A stretch of DNA of 64,000 bases from an archaeon (GTDB lineage: Archaea; Iainarchaeota; Iainarchaeia; CSSED10-239), in contig JAKQTP010000123.1 in NCBI GenBank assembly GCA_029563035.1, positions 62,001-126,000 of the forward strand. The letters are read 5' to 3'. The position numbers and the translations under genes are program-made. Shown here in pieces: positions 1 through 8,359 of this stretch (its first letter is position 1; each line of letters starts with the position of its first letter). A model generated the notes under the pieces. It saw only the letters and a program-made list of their open reading frames with translations. It did not search any database and had not been told where the DNA came from.

Positions 1-407
1 GTAAATCTTTCAGTAGTAATTATACCTTCTCGATTAGTATTTGAAGATATAGTAAATAGACTTCCAGAATCACCAGCTATTGTAATAAAATCATCTTTTG
101 TAACAGTAGATGGAGTGGATACAACAAATTCTTCATATCCATATTTTTGGTATCCGCCAAGATAGCCGGTACCTAAACATAAGAAATGAGATCTATCTGG
201 TTGAGCTTTTTCTTCATCCCAACAATAACATTTAGTTTCACCAGATGGTGCAGTTCCATATAAAGTATTTGCTACATTTTTATAAAGAGTACAAGGAGTT
301 CCACAACCACGCATTTTTACACGAAGTTGTGAGATAGTAAAATCGTATATGAGATGACGATCAATAACCGCGCGTACATCTGTTCTAGATCTAATTGGCC
401 ACCTCAC
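1..407 (-). CDS. Phage structural protein, 3' part cut by window edge
   Basis: The frame begins at a GTG at 405-407 and runs off the left edge. I chose the GTG because a strong AAGGAGG ribosome site lies 7 bases upstream, inside the last codons of the preceding nuclease gene. The visible 135 residues begin MRWPIRSRTDVR and contain a cysteine-rich stretch (GCGTPC, then KCYCWDEE, then FLCLGTGYLGGYQKYGY), followed by beta-rich sequence. The Cys pairs and the GTGYLGGYQKYGY segment look like a small folded virion protein. I do not recognise a named family. Its position downstream of fibre genes suggests a tail or baseplate role, which is inference. Confidence 0.7.
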   Translation of the reverse strand, partial: MRWPIRSRTDVRAVIDRHLIYDFTISQLRVKMRGCGTPCTLYKNVANTLYGTAPSGETKCYCWDEEKAQPDRSHFLCLGTGYLGGYQKYGYEEFVVSTPSTVTKDDFITIAGDSGSLFTISSNTNREGIITTERF

Positions 408-1815
408 AATCCACCTCCTTGTAAACTTTATTAAAATAAAATTCATTAAACTGTTCTTCTGTATTATTTAAAACACTATATAAAGAATGAAATTCTCTGT
501 GGCATGTTTCACAAAGAGTTATTCCATTTTCTAAAATTGTTCGTAATTCTTTATGTTCTGCAAATCCATTTTTGTGGTGTGCATGTAATTTACAATTTGT
601 TTTTCCACAAACTTGACAAGTGTATAAATCTCTAGAATAAACTGCTTTTCTCCAATCTTCATACTCAATATATCTTCTATTGAGTAATCTATCTTGTAAA
701 GATAAGTTTGGGTTATATCTTGGATGATTTACACCACATTTTTTCTTCCTAAGTTCTATTTTAGTACATATTCTGCATTTTCTTCCATTTTTTAAAGAAG
801 CTATAGATAAAGAAGTATGGTGTCCTTCTGGACAAATTAATTGTAGTGTATCAGTAGAAGATAATTCTTTTATATTTGTATCTAGTAATATATAACCTAT
901 ATTATTTAAGTATTCTTTACATTGAATAGTATATAATTCTTTTTCTCGTATTTCTCTATTTAAATAACCGCACGATTTACAGGTTACCCTGTTATCGACT
1001 ACTGGTTTATATCTAAAAACTTCGAAAGAAGTATAATTATGTCTTCCACAACTACATATATATTCTAAGGGTGTACGTATAGTTAGCTGTTCGATATACT
1101 CAGTTAACAATATGCAATTACGTTTCTCAAAAAATTCTTTTACTTCCTGATAGTTTAATAAATGTCTTATAGAATTTTGTTTTGCTGTTTTACTATGAGA
1201 ACAAATTGAACAACTATAGCTTATTTGATCTAATCCTTTATAGATAATATGTCCATTTTTACATTTACATTTCATTTTTTTGGATTTTATATTATAGCTT
1301 GTTTCTAGTAATTCAAATCCATGTTCTTTAAATAATTCTTTTGCTTTTAAAAATTCTTCTTCTTTTATTTTTTTTAATTTTTCCGTATTTCTGCAACTAT
1401 CACAAATAATATTAAAATTATTATAAGTTATAATACGCATAGCACGTTCTGCTGTGGTTGTAAAAATATCAGCACATATTGTGCATTTAACTTTAAGTTT
1501 TGTTCTCATTGTAGAATAATCTTGTTTACTAGATAGTATAACGGCATTGTGTTTTGTAAAAAATTCTTGTATTTCTTCAAAACTTTTTGTTTTCGGTCTA
1601 TTTTGTATTATTTTTGTGCATTCATAGCAATAAGGATAAATTCTCTTTTGTAAAGTATACCAAGTAGATTCAAATTCCTTTCCACACTTGCAGATGTACT
1701 TTAAAGTTGAATTCCAATCTTTTATTGAATCCGATAATAATATCAAATCATATTTATTAAAAAATTCTTTTATATCTTCTAAAGAAGGATTTCTTTTTTC
1801 TAAATTTGGTTTCAT
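391..1815 (-). CDS. HNH homing endonuclease with zinc-ribbon repeats
   Basis: 474 residues. The N-terminal two thirds repeat a unit of about 60 residues made of 'EFFxKxxxxLLS' followed by a CxC...CxxC zinc ribbon (for example YICKCGKEF with YCYECTK, and CICADIF with CDSC). Such repeats are usual DNA-reading modules in free-standing phage endonucleases. The C-terminus is an HNH domain: CQVCGKTNCKLHAHHKNG, then NGITLCETCHREFH, which supplies the Cys pairs and His residues of a zinc-bound beta-beta-alpha-metal fold. The gene sits between structural genes, ends in TAG, and its last codons carry the ribosome site and start codon of the next gene, as expected of a neatly inserted homing gene. Nuclease activity and target are inferred. 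Confidence 0.88.
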   Translation of the reverse strand: MKPNLEKRNPSLEDIKEFFNKYDLILLSDSIKDWNSTLKYICKCGKEFESTWYTLQKRIYPYCYECTKIIQNRPKTKSFEEIQEFFTKHNAVILSSKQDYSTMRTKLKVKCTICADIFTTTAERAMRIITYNNFNIICDSCRNTEKLKKIKEEEFLKAKELFKEHGFELLETSYNIKSKKMKCKCKNGHIIYKGLDQISYSCSICSHSKTAKQNSIRHLLNYQEVKEFFEKRNCILLTEYIEQLTIRTPLEYICSCGRHNYTSFEVFRYKPVVDNRVTCKSCGYLNREIREKELYTIQCKEYLNNIGYILLDTNIKELSSTDTLQLICPEGHHTSLSIASLKNGRKCRICTKIELRKKKCGVNHPRYNPNLSLQDRLLNRRYIEYEDWRKAVYSRDLYTCQVCGKTNCKLHAHHKNGFAEHKELRTILENGITLCETCHREFHSLYSVLNNTEEQFNEFYFNKVYKEVDCEVAN

Positions 1816-1840
1816 ATTTTGTATTTATATATATTTCTCC

Positions 1841-2155
1841 TTAAGGAAGATATTCTAATCTAAATGGTAAAATAGTATTTATCACAAACAATGATTGATT
1901 ATTTTCAACAAAAAATTTATCTATTACTGACATTAATTGATCTGTTTTTTCAGAAGACAAAGTTCTTTGATTATTAAAATATTTTTTTATTTCTTGCAAT
2001 GCTTCATAAGCATCATTTCTTAGATTTAATTCCTTTCTTCTTTTTTCTGTCATATATCCAATATCTTCTAATATAGAAGAAGACTCTTTTTCTGAATCTA
2101 TTTCTAAAATAGAAGATTCTATTAAATCTAATATTTCATATACTTCTTCAAGCAT
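1841..2155 (-). CDS. Small acidic helical protein, unknown
   Basis: 104 residues, rich in Glu and Ser (YEILDLIESSILEIDSEKE) and predicted almost wholly helical. It overlaps the end of the deoxyribonucleotidase-like gene upstream by 8 bases, which suggests coupled translation. No cysteine motif, membrane segment or known catalytic signature is visible, and I do not recognise a family. It lies just upstream of the endonuclease gene. The reading frame is credible because it fills the gap exactly. Confidence 0.7.
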   Translation of the reverse strand: MLEEVYEILDLIESSILEIDSEKESSSILEDIGYMTEKRRKELNLRNDAYEALQEIKKYFNNQRTLSSEKTDQLMSVIDKFFVENNQSLFVINTILPFRLEYLP

Positions 2156-2621
2156 TTAATATCTCTTTTAGTTGTTTAATAGTATCTTGTGAATTTTTAT
2201 GCAATATGCCAATACCGCCTGCAGTTTCCCACTTAGAGATATTTTTTTCCTGATCATCTATTAGAATACTATTAGGTGTTGCATACTTACTTTTATCTTG
2301 TTCAAAAAGAACTTTTATATCCTCACCTAGATATTTATCTACCCATTTTCTTTTATCTTTTTTACAACTATATACAGATTTAGCTGGTTTAGTTAATATC
2401 GATGGGTTATATGGTAACACGAAATTCCATAACTCTTCTGCATCTAGTTTTGGATCCATATCAAACCAGAAATTATCTATCTTATCCAAGATATCCCAGA
2501 CAAAATCATCACCATACTTTTTAAATAAAACCTCTGGTTTATCTCCTAATTCTTGTTCAAATTTCTTGTCAAAGTCGACGAGAACTCCATCAAGATCTAC
2601 AAAGATTTTATAGTTTTTCAT
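2148..2621 (-). CDS. HAD-family 5'(3')-deoxyribonucleotidase-like
   Basis: 157 residues. The HAD nucleophile motif is at the N-terminus (FVDLDGVLVDF, residues about 7-17: DxD with both aspartates). Later come 'SILTKPAKSV' (HAD motif II-like Thr), a lysine-rich stretch KKDKRKWVDKYLG (motif III Lys), and 'ILIDDQEKNISKW' (motif IV DD). This order matches the short phage and bacterial 5'(3')-deoxyribonucleotidases that dephosphorylate dNMPs. Phage copies are thought to adjust nucleotide pools. All catalytic residues appear intact. It is an enzyme gene embedded among tail-fibre genes, so its expression is probably late. Its start lies 12 bases after the end of the upstream fibre gene. Confidence 0.85.
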   Translation of the reverse strand: MKNYKIFVDLDGVLVDFDKKFEQELGDKPEVLFKKYGDDFVWDILDKIDNFWFDMDPKLDAEELWNFVLPYNPSILTKPAKSVYSCKKDKRKWVDKYLGEDIKVLFEQDKSKYATPNSILIDDQEKNISKWETAGGIGILHKNSQDTIKQLKEILNA

Positions 2622-2633
2622 CTATGTTATCTA

Positions 2634-3293
2634 TCAAGTCCAATTCGTATCCGCAGGTGTTGTGGATGCTTGAACTGTTGCTCCTAATAATGAAAATAAA
2701 TTTACACTTGAATCATCGGGTACAGTAATTGTATCCCTTAATCCTATTTCTTTAATAGTAATATTAAAAGAAAGATTTCTAAGTAATGCTAGAGTAAAAT
2801 ATCCATTTGAATCTGTTACTGTAGATCTAGGTTCATATCCTATCGCAACTAATCCTGTACTAGTTGATATAAAAGCAGGTACTGTAGTCGGTATTGCATA
2901 AATTCTTACACCTTCAAATGCTTCACCTGTTGAATCTAATATAGTGCCATATACATTACACTCATTTGTGCTTACAGATTCACTTGAAACATAAAAAGTA
3001 TTAATAAAAGAGATTTCTGTTCCACCATCTGTTGGTGTTAAAAATATTTTATCAAAATATGTTCCTGGTGTAGTAATTATAGATGCAGTATACTGATATA
3101 ATCCAGTAGTTACTCTAGTAATACTCCCAGATGAAATTGTTTCTACTATATTAGAATTTGAAACAGCATCAGCATATAAAGAATGAATTGTAACTTTATT
3201 AACAGAGTATGCATCATATGCTGTTCCAGCCCGTAAAAACTGAAATTCAAGTGTAGTAGATTCAGAAACATTTGCTGTATATCTTTCACTCAT
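2634..3293 (-). CDS. Fibre-associated protein with C-terminal carboxypeptidase-regulatory-like fold
   Basis: 219 residues, Ser/Thr-rich and beta-rich throughout. The N-terminal half (residues 1-105) is an Ig-like or tail-adaptor type sequence ending 'EISFINTFYVSS'. The C-terminal half begins 'NVYGTILDSTGEAFEGVRI', then 'TVTDSNGYFTLALL', the pattern of carboxypeptidase-regulatory or transthyretin-like beta sandwiches found in surface proteins and phage fibres. It starts 3 bases after the end of the repetitive fibre gene, so the two are probably one transcriptional and structural unit. A role in the tail-fibre complex is inferred from context. Confidence 0.7.
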   Translation of the reverse strand: MSERYTANVSESTTLEFQFLRAGTAYDAYSVNKVTIHSLYADAVSNSNIVETISSGSITRVTTGLYQYTASIITTPGTYFDKIFLTPTDGGTEISFINTFYVSSESVSTNECNVYGTILDSTGEAFEGVRIYAIPTTVPAFISTSTGLVAIGYEPRSTVTDSNGYFTLALLRNLSFNITIKEIGLRDTITVPDDSSVNLFSLLGATVQASTTPADTNWT

Positions 3294-3296
3294 ATT

Positions 3297-5087
3297 TTAT
3301 ACTCCAAATCCACCCCAAGTTCCGTTTTCTATAGCAGTCATAATTGCTACTAAATCTTCATCTGTCCATCCATCACCTTTAATGTCTGTAAGATGATTTA
3401 TAATAATTTCTTGATTAGCAAGAGTAGCATTTCCAGTACTTGATGTTAATGTTCTAGTTCCATAATTCCATACATCTGAAGCATCTATAACTGCAGTTCC
3501 GGTACTTGTTAAAGCTCTACCCATCGATCCAGCTACATTATATGTAGCTGTTTCTGCATTCCAAACCGCATCTGCTATTTCTGCTCCTGCAATATTTACA
3601 TATACAGCACCAGAACTTGTTACTGTAGATGAGAGTTGTTTACCTGCAGAACCACTTACTGTATGAAGAGATAATAATTCATCCCATACGGCGTTTGCTA
3701 CTTGGGTATAATCAATAGCAGCTGTTCCTGAACTTGTTAAAGTTCTATTAGTATATTCCCAAATTGCTTGTGCTGTTGCACCTGATACTGTAACATTATC
3801 TACTTGATCCGAGAGTGTCTTTAAAGAATCATTATCTGCACCACGAATACCAGATACCAACGAGTTGATTTGTGTTAGGGTTGCTCCATTTACAACACTT
3901 GCAACACTACCAGAAACATTACCAGCTACTGATCCAACACTACCAACTACGCTTCCAACACTACCATTAACATTACCACTTACATTACCAATTAAGGTAT
4001 ATGATTGTGTACTTGCCAAACTATATCCTGTTTTATCTGAAACTGTTGTAACTGATCCAACAGATCCTGTTATATTTCCTGAAACATTTCCAATAAGTGT
4101 AAATGATTGATCACCTGATAATGTTCTTGAGGAATTACCCCATACTGATGAAGCTATTGTTGAAGTAGTCAATCCAGAAACAGAACCAACCGAACCAGAA
4201 ACATTACCAGCAACACTACCAACTGCACCAACTACTGAAGCTACTGAACCACTAACATTACCGGCAACCGATCCAACACTACCAACTACGCTTCCAACTG
4301 AACCGCTAACATTACCAGCTACACTACCTACAGCTCCTGTAACTGAACCAACAGCTCCTGTAACTGAAGCTACTGAACCACTAACATTACCAGCTACTGA
4401 ACCAACAGCACCAACTACACTTCCAACTGATCCACTTACATTACCAGCAACACTACCAACTGCTCCAGTAACACTACCAACACTACCAACTACGCTTCCA
4501 ACACTACCATTAACATTACCACTTACATTACCAATGAGTATAAAAGACTGATCACCGGATAATGTTCTACTTGAATAAGACCATACATCTGCTGCATTGA
4601 CTGTAGCAGTTCCAGAACTTGTTAAGGTTCTTGTAGTATATTCCCAAACATCTTGAGAAATTTGATCTGAGGTATAAAATAACTCATCTGCTATTGCAGT
4701 AGAAGTTATTACTCCTGCACTCATTGCAGTTACTGTAGATCTAATAGATCCAGAAGAAGCACTCATTAATGCATCATATGCATCAGAGTTTATAACTGTA
4801 CATACCTTATGAAATGCTAATGCACCAGAAACATGTATAAAAATTTCTAATGGCCCATACGTATTAGTATCTGTTGCATCTAATACACAATAATAAATAC
4901 CATTTGAAATATGTGTTGCACCACCGCTATTTTTATTTGCTAAAGTAGTAGCACCTGATTTCCACAACTTTATATCAGTATTTGCTATAGTTAAACTTGT
5001 TTGTTCTATGTTTCCAGTAGATGTGTCTAAAAAGAATCCTAATGGAACTTCTTGACTGGCTGTATTGTATTTTAGTGGGAATATCAT
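3297..5087 (-). CDS. Repetitive Gly-Ser-Val tail fibre
   Basis: 596 residues. The N-terminal ~140 residues look like an attachment domain, followed by modules of type 'VWEYTTRTLTSSGTA' and 'VWSYSSRTLSGDQSF'. The centre is a long low-complexity array of alternating xGxV and GSV units (GNVSGSVGSVVGAV and similar), giving 7- and 11-residue periods. Such short beta-turn repeats are typical of trimeric phage fibres. Further 'DQSFTLIGNVSGN' and 'AVWDELLSLHTVSGSAGKQL' modules follow, and the C-terminus is 'WTDEDLVAIMTAIENGTWGGFGV'. 'VWDELLSLH...GSAGK' is a motif often seen in tail fibre proteins. A long plus-strand frame in the repeat is only its antisense shadow. Confidence 0.8.
   Translation of the reverse strand: MIFPLKYNTASQEVPLGFFLDTSTGNIEQTSLTIANTDIKLWKSGATTLANKNSGGATHISNGIYYCVLDATDTNTYGPLEIFIHVSGALAFHKVCTVINSDAYDALMSASSGSIRSTVTAMSAGVITSTAIADELFYTSDQISQDVWEYTTRTLTSSGTATVNAADVWSYSSRTLSGDQSFILIGNVSGNVNGSVGSVVGSVGSVTGAVGSVAGNVSGSVGSVVGAVGSVAGNVSGSVASVTGAVGSVTGAVGSVAGNVSGSVGSVVGSVGSVAGNVSGSVASVVGAVGSVAGNVSGSVGSVSGLTTSTIASSVWGNSSRTLSGDQSFTLIGNVSGNITGSVGSVTTVSDKTGYSLASTQSYTLIGNVSGNVNGSVGSVVGSVGSVAGNVSGSVASVVNGATLTQINSLVSGIRGADNDSLKTLSDQVDNVTVSGATAQAIWEYTNRTLTSSGTAAIDYTQVANAVWDELLSLHTVSGSAGKQLSSTVTSSGAVYVNIAGAEIADAVWNAETATYNVAGSMGRALTSTGTAVIDASDVWNYGTRTLTSSTGNATLANQEIIINHLTDIKGDGWTDEDLVAIMTAIENGTWGGFGV
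4175..4536 (-). repeat. Imperfect tandem repeat coding for Gly/Val fibre shaft
   Basis: The DNA is an imperfect tandem array with a period near 21 bases (some units 33), coding xGxVGSV heptads. A second, shorter block of the same kind lies at about 3885-3990. Units differ by third-position changes, so the array is not a recent perfect expansion, but it is long enough to permit slippage or recombination that would change the shaft length. Confidence 0.75.
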
Positions 5088-5168
5088 TCTGCTACCCTTA
5101 TTACTTTAGATAAGATAGTGTGTAAGTAAAATATATTATTTTTCTATATAATTTTAGTATCTTTTCGT

Positions 5169-6929
5169 TTAAATTGCTCGTTTTATACATATAAATTTCT
5201 TCATAGAAGAGATAGTCTCAAATATTATTTCTTTCTTATATGTAGTAGGATTTAAATTTTCATTTGCAATAGCAGCTAAAAGTGACCAATATGCTTTTCC
5301 CATTCTCAGTCTTCCATCTGTACCAAGATGTCCACCATCTGCTCTCATATATGAAGTTTCTGCTATTTCTCTACCATTTCCATCTACTTGCTTAACATTA
5401 GAAGTATTATAACATTCTATATCAGCAATATCTATTAACCATTTTGCATGATCTAAACAGTAAGTTCTAATTGCAGAATTATATGCTTCTCTAGCAGCAT
5501 AACTTGCATCATCTTGAAGAGGCATTGTCCACCAAACAACAGTTATACTTGGATTTGCTGCTTCAAATGCTTCTATATCCTCAATATCGGATGCAGCCGC
5601 TGCTGCACCATCAGAAATATAACCAGAAGTTTCAGGCCAAACATCTATCCAGCAATATTTCCACATTGCAATATCAATAGCACCGCGCATATTAGCTGAC
5701 ATCTCAACGAATCCACTTATTTTAGTAGCAGGAGTAGGATTTCCACGGTTATTATCCTGTAAACCTGTATGTGTTGAAAACCAAGTGTAATCATTGGCTG
5801 ATTCTGCAGAATCTCTATCACAAAGATATCTATTATTTTCTGCATATAACAGAGCTAAACCACAATTTGCAGAATCGTCATAGTTATTACCAGTAGTTGA
5901 ATTTGTGGTTGAATCTCCTACAATATCTTGACCAGTAGAAGCATGTTCAAAGTATACTTTCTTTGCTGCAGCTTTTAAAATTTCAGCATTAGTGTAACTT
6001 GAAGGATCATAATTAGTATGATTTATTGTTCTATATTGATAGGTGGCTGTCCAATCTGCATATAGCGTAGTATTATTTGATATAACAAATGTATCATTAG
6101 CATCATAATGAGTACCACCTGTTGAGGTTGTTTGCCAACCACCAAAGGTATAATTAGTTTTTGCCAGGCTTCCAGTATTTCCTAATACTGTTACTGTTGC
6201 TCCAGATTCATAAGGTGAATTTGCATCGGTAGGTACTGATCCTGAAGTATTACCATTTCCATTATAAGTAAGTGTACAAGAACTACCACTGCTTGCAGGA
6301 TATTCTATTCCTGAAGTAGAGTAAGATGGAGACGACATATTAACTGCCGTCCAGGTAAGATTACCGGATTCATCTGTCATATCATCTATTAAAGGAGTAT
6401 ATGTTAAAAGATGATCAGATTGTATATCAAGAGGATTTACGTCACAATTATATAGATCAGCTATTTCATCAGTTGATAAAGCAACATCCCACACTGCAAC
6501 ATGCTCTATATAATCATCTGCATAGTCGTAAAAAGTAGAAGAACAACTAGCTCCTATTCTTATTTGATCTATACTAATTGATCCTGCTGTCCATGCCCCA
6601 GGTGTTTGTGCTTCGTTATCTAAATAAAAAGTTATGCTATCACTTACAAAAACTACTACACAATGGTACCAATTTGTTGTACCAGGATTACCAGAATGTG
6701 TAGAAGTATACCCAGATCCACCAGCCCATCCAATAGATCGTATCTGGTCATCTGCAGTTTGTATACATTGATATTGACGTTCTTGATCTACATCTCCTAC
6801 ACCTGCTAATGTACACCAATATGCTAAAGATGCACGTCTAACCCACAACGAAATAGTCATAGGTACTCTATTAACACTTAATGCAGAGTATAAATATTGT
6901 TCACTAGCTCTAGTAAATCGTAATGCCAT
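5169..6929 (-). CDS. LamG lectin, InlB-type repeat and SGNH hydrolase tail protein
   Basis: 586 residues with three modules. Residues about 1-205 are a LamG/concanavalin-type lectin domain (MTISLWVRR, NWYHCVVVF, DDYIEHVAVWDVALS). Residues about 215-295 are a Listeria-Bacteroides (InlB B-repeat) domain (TLTYNGNGNTSGSV ... TNYTFGGW ... TTLYADW). Residues about 310-570 look like an SGNH esterase: 'VYFEHASTGQDIVGDS' is a block-I-like segment and 'RADGGHLGTDGRLRMG' carries an Asp-x-x-His-like block V. The combination suggests a receptor-binding protein that binds and perhaps de-esterifies surface glycan. It is adjacent to a second LamG protein. Domain calls come from pattern; enzymatic activity is inferred. 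Confidence 0.78.
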   Translation of the reverse strand: MALRFTRASEQYLYSALSVNRVPMTISLWVRRASLAYWCTLAGVGDVDQERQYQCIQTADDQIRSIGWAGGSGYTSTHSGNPGTTNWYHCVVVFVSDSITFYLDNEAQTPGAWTAGSISIDQIRIGASCSSTFYDYADDYIEHVAVWDVALSTDEIADLYNCDVNPLDIQSDHLLTYTPLIDDMTDESGNLTWTAVNMSSPSYSTSGIEYPASSGSSCTLTYNGNGNTSGSVPTDANSPYESGATVTVLGNTGSLAKTNYTFGGWQTTSTGGTHYDANDTFVISNNTTLYADWTATYQYRTINHTNYDPSSYTNAEILKAAAKKVYFEHASTGQDIVGDSTTNSTTGNNYDDSANCGLALLYAENNRYLCDRDSAESANDYTWFSTHTGLQDNNRGNPTPATKISGFVEMSANMRGAIDIAMWKYCWIDVWPETSGYISDGAAAAASDIEDIEAFEAANPSITVVWWTMPLQDDASYAAREAYNSAIRTYCLDHAKWLIDIADIECYNTSNVKQVDGNGREIAETSYMRADGGHLGTDGRLRMGKAYWSLLAAIANENLNPTTYKKEIIFETISSMKKFICIKRAI

Positions 6930-6932
6930 ATA

Positions 6933-7640
6933 TTAAATGAATCCCTGTTGCATTAAATATAAAACTACCTTAGAAGATATATTTGAACCACCTGCAGGTG
7001 GTTCACCGCCTGATGGATAAGTTATACCTAATGATGTATATGTAGGAGAGCCTAAGTTTGAAGCTGACCAAGATAGTGTTCCTACACTATCTGTTAAAGA
7101 ATCTGAAAAAGGAAAATAAAATTGTAGTCCACTAATTTCAGAAGGTGCTGTAGTGCATGCATATAAATTTCCAACTTGTGTAGAATTAAGTGCTACATTC
7201 CAACATGCTGCATGTTCTATTGTTCCTGTAAAAAATTCTGCCCCACCTGAATTTGCTGTTCGACCTACAGCCATAAGATCAAAAGCTACAGAACCAGACG
7301 GACTCCAAGCTTGTGTTGTAGGGGTGTTATCATCAAAATAAAATACTATGGAAGAAGCACCAAAAACAGCGCAAAGAAAGTGATTAACATCATCATCAAT
7401 TAAGTGTGTAGCATCTGAAGCAGCTGCAAAAGCAGCAAAAGAAATTGCTCTTGTCCATTCGTTTTGTGCTTGCATAGCATTAAAAGATAAAGCTTCTGAT
7501 ACATCTCCTAAACTAATCATAGACATTGGTTCAAAATATGTAGAAGCTTTTTTTACCCAACACATAAATGTGAAAGGTTGTGGAGCAGAAATACTAACTG
7601 GTGCTGTTAAACATTGATTTGTTGCTAAATTTAGACCCAT
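6933..7640 (-). CDS. LamG-domain lectin-like protein
   Basis: 235 residues, nearly all one LamG/concanavalin-like domain. It begins 'MGLNLATNQCLTAPVS', continues with 'FTFMCWVKKAS' and 'FTGTIEHAACWNVALNSTQV', and ends with 'LQFYFPFSDSLTDSVGTLSW'. It aligns segment by segment with the first 205 residues of the next gene downstream (CWVKKAS against LWVRRAS, IEHAACWNVALN against IEHVAVWDVALS), so the pair is a duplication. The C-terminus is short, 'SNISSKVVLYLMQQGFI'. A carbohydrate-binding role at the tail tip is inferred. The gap to the next gene is 3 bases. Confidence 0.8.
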   Translation of the reverse strand: MGLNLATNQCLTAPVSISAPQPFTFMCWVKKASTYFEPMSMISLGDVSEALSFNAMQAQNEWTRAISFAAFAAASDATHLIDDDVNHFLCAVFGASSIVFYFDDNTPTTQAWSPSGSVAFDLMAVGRTANSGGAEFFTGTIEHAACWNVALNSTQVGNLYACTTAPSEISGLQFYFPFSDSLTDSVGTLSWSASNLGSPTYTSLGITYPSGGEPPAGGSNISSKVVLYLMQQGFI

Positions 7641-7710
7641 ATTAAATTATCCAATTTATTAACTAACTATAAAAAATAAAAACTTATAACAAATTCTTAA
7701 GTTATTAAAA

Positions 7711-7740
7711 ACCCTAGATAATAATTAAATTATCTAGGGT
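7711..7740 (-). terminator. Intrinsic terminator after the RHH/DUF5659 pair
   Basis: Perfect inverted repeat: arms 'accctagataat' (7711-7722) and 'attatctagggt' (7729-7740) with a 6-base loop. On the minus strand the stem is followed by a T-run (plus-strand A's at 7707-7710). It lies downstream of the 7779-8120 gene and upstream of the LamG gene, so it would end transcription of the 8-10 kb block. A second weaker stem (caagaa/ttcttg) lies at 7756-7773. Confidence 0.85.
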
Positions 7741-7778
7741 CTTCTATGACGGTCCCAAGAAAGCGAATTCTTGCTATG

Positions 7779-8120
7779 CTATTTAGTTTTTATTATAAAA
7801 GATTCATCAACATAAGACTGAATTAATCTAGCAATACCTTCTTGAACAGAATAACCTTCTTCTGCACATTTCTTTTTGAAGTCTTCATGCAAAGATTCTG
7901 GTATTCTATAAGTATTTCCTACTATTTTGTTTTTAGTAGTAGATAACCACATTTGTAATTTTTTCTCACTATCACTCAAAAAAATAGAATCCTTTTTTCC
8001 TAAGGATTCTTCTAGTAATTCAATTATCTTCTTATTTTCTTCATGAAGATCTGATATTGTAACTGATGTACAAACAAGTAAATCAAGAATTTTATTATAT
8101 TCGTTAATCTTATTCACCAC
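7779..8120 (-). CDS. Ribbon-helix-helix DNA-binding protein
   Basis: 113 residues. The C-terminal half, 'GNTYRIPESLHEDFKKKC' then 'AEEGYSVQEGIARLIQSYVD', has the strand-helix-helix pattern and spacing of Arc/MetJ-type ribbon-helix-helix proteins (short beta strand with polar outward residues, then two helices). The N-terminal half is helical (LHEENKKIIELLEESLG) and could mediate oligomerisation. It overlaps the upstream 79-residue gene by 11 bases and ends in TAG just before a strong terminator. It could be an autoregulator or a small antitoxin-like repressor, but no toxin partner is seen. Confidence 0.7.
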   Translation of the reverse strand: MVNKINEYNKILDLLVCTSVTISDLHEENKKIIELLEESLGKKDSIFLSDSEKKLQMWLSTTKNKIVGNTYRIPESLHEDFKKKCAEEGYSVQEGIARLIQSYVDESFIIKTK

Positions 8121-8349
8121 GAATTCTTTTAGCAGTACTTAGTAATGCTCTTCTGTGCATTTCATATTGTAATGGATCTACTTTGGCTTCTCCATTAATA
8201 AACTTTTGTGCAAGTTCTTTACACTTTAGTTCATCTTTAAAACTCCATTCTTTAGTTCTACTATTGTATTCTGAAGAATGTGCTATTCCGTTGCAACGAA
8301 GAAATGTAGCAAGCGGCAAATCACAAGTTTGAAAGGCATTTCCATTCAT
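8110..8349 (-). CDS. Small DUF5659-like protein
   Basis: 79 residues: 'FQTCDLPLATFLRCNGIAH', then 'KEWSFKDELKCKELAQKFIN'. This N-terminal pattern (xTxDxxLAxxLxxxG) followed by a helical segment resembles DUF5659, a small domain of unknown function found in phages and bacteria. It overlaps the ribbon-helix-helix gene by 11 bases, so the two are probably translationally coupled and may work together. No catalytic residues are evident. Confidence 0.65.
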   Translation of the reverse strand: MNGNAFQTCDLPLATFLRCNGIAHSSEYNSRTKEWSFKDELKCKELAQKFINGEAKVDPLQYEMHRRALLSTAKRIRGE

Positions 8350-8359
8350 ATATCTACCT

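Noticed and set aside
3865..4110. Plus-strand Thr/Leu/Pro-rich reading frame inside the fibre gene
   Set aside because: It is the antisense of the GSV repeat array; its TLPxTLP sequence follows from the repeat, and it has no ribosome site.
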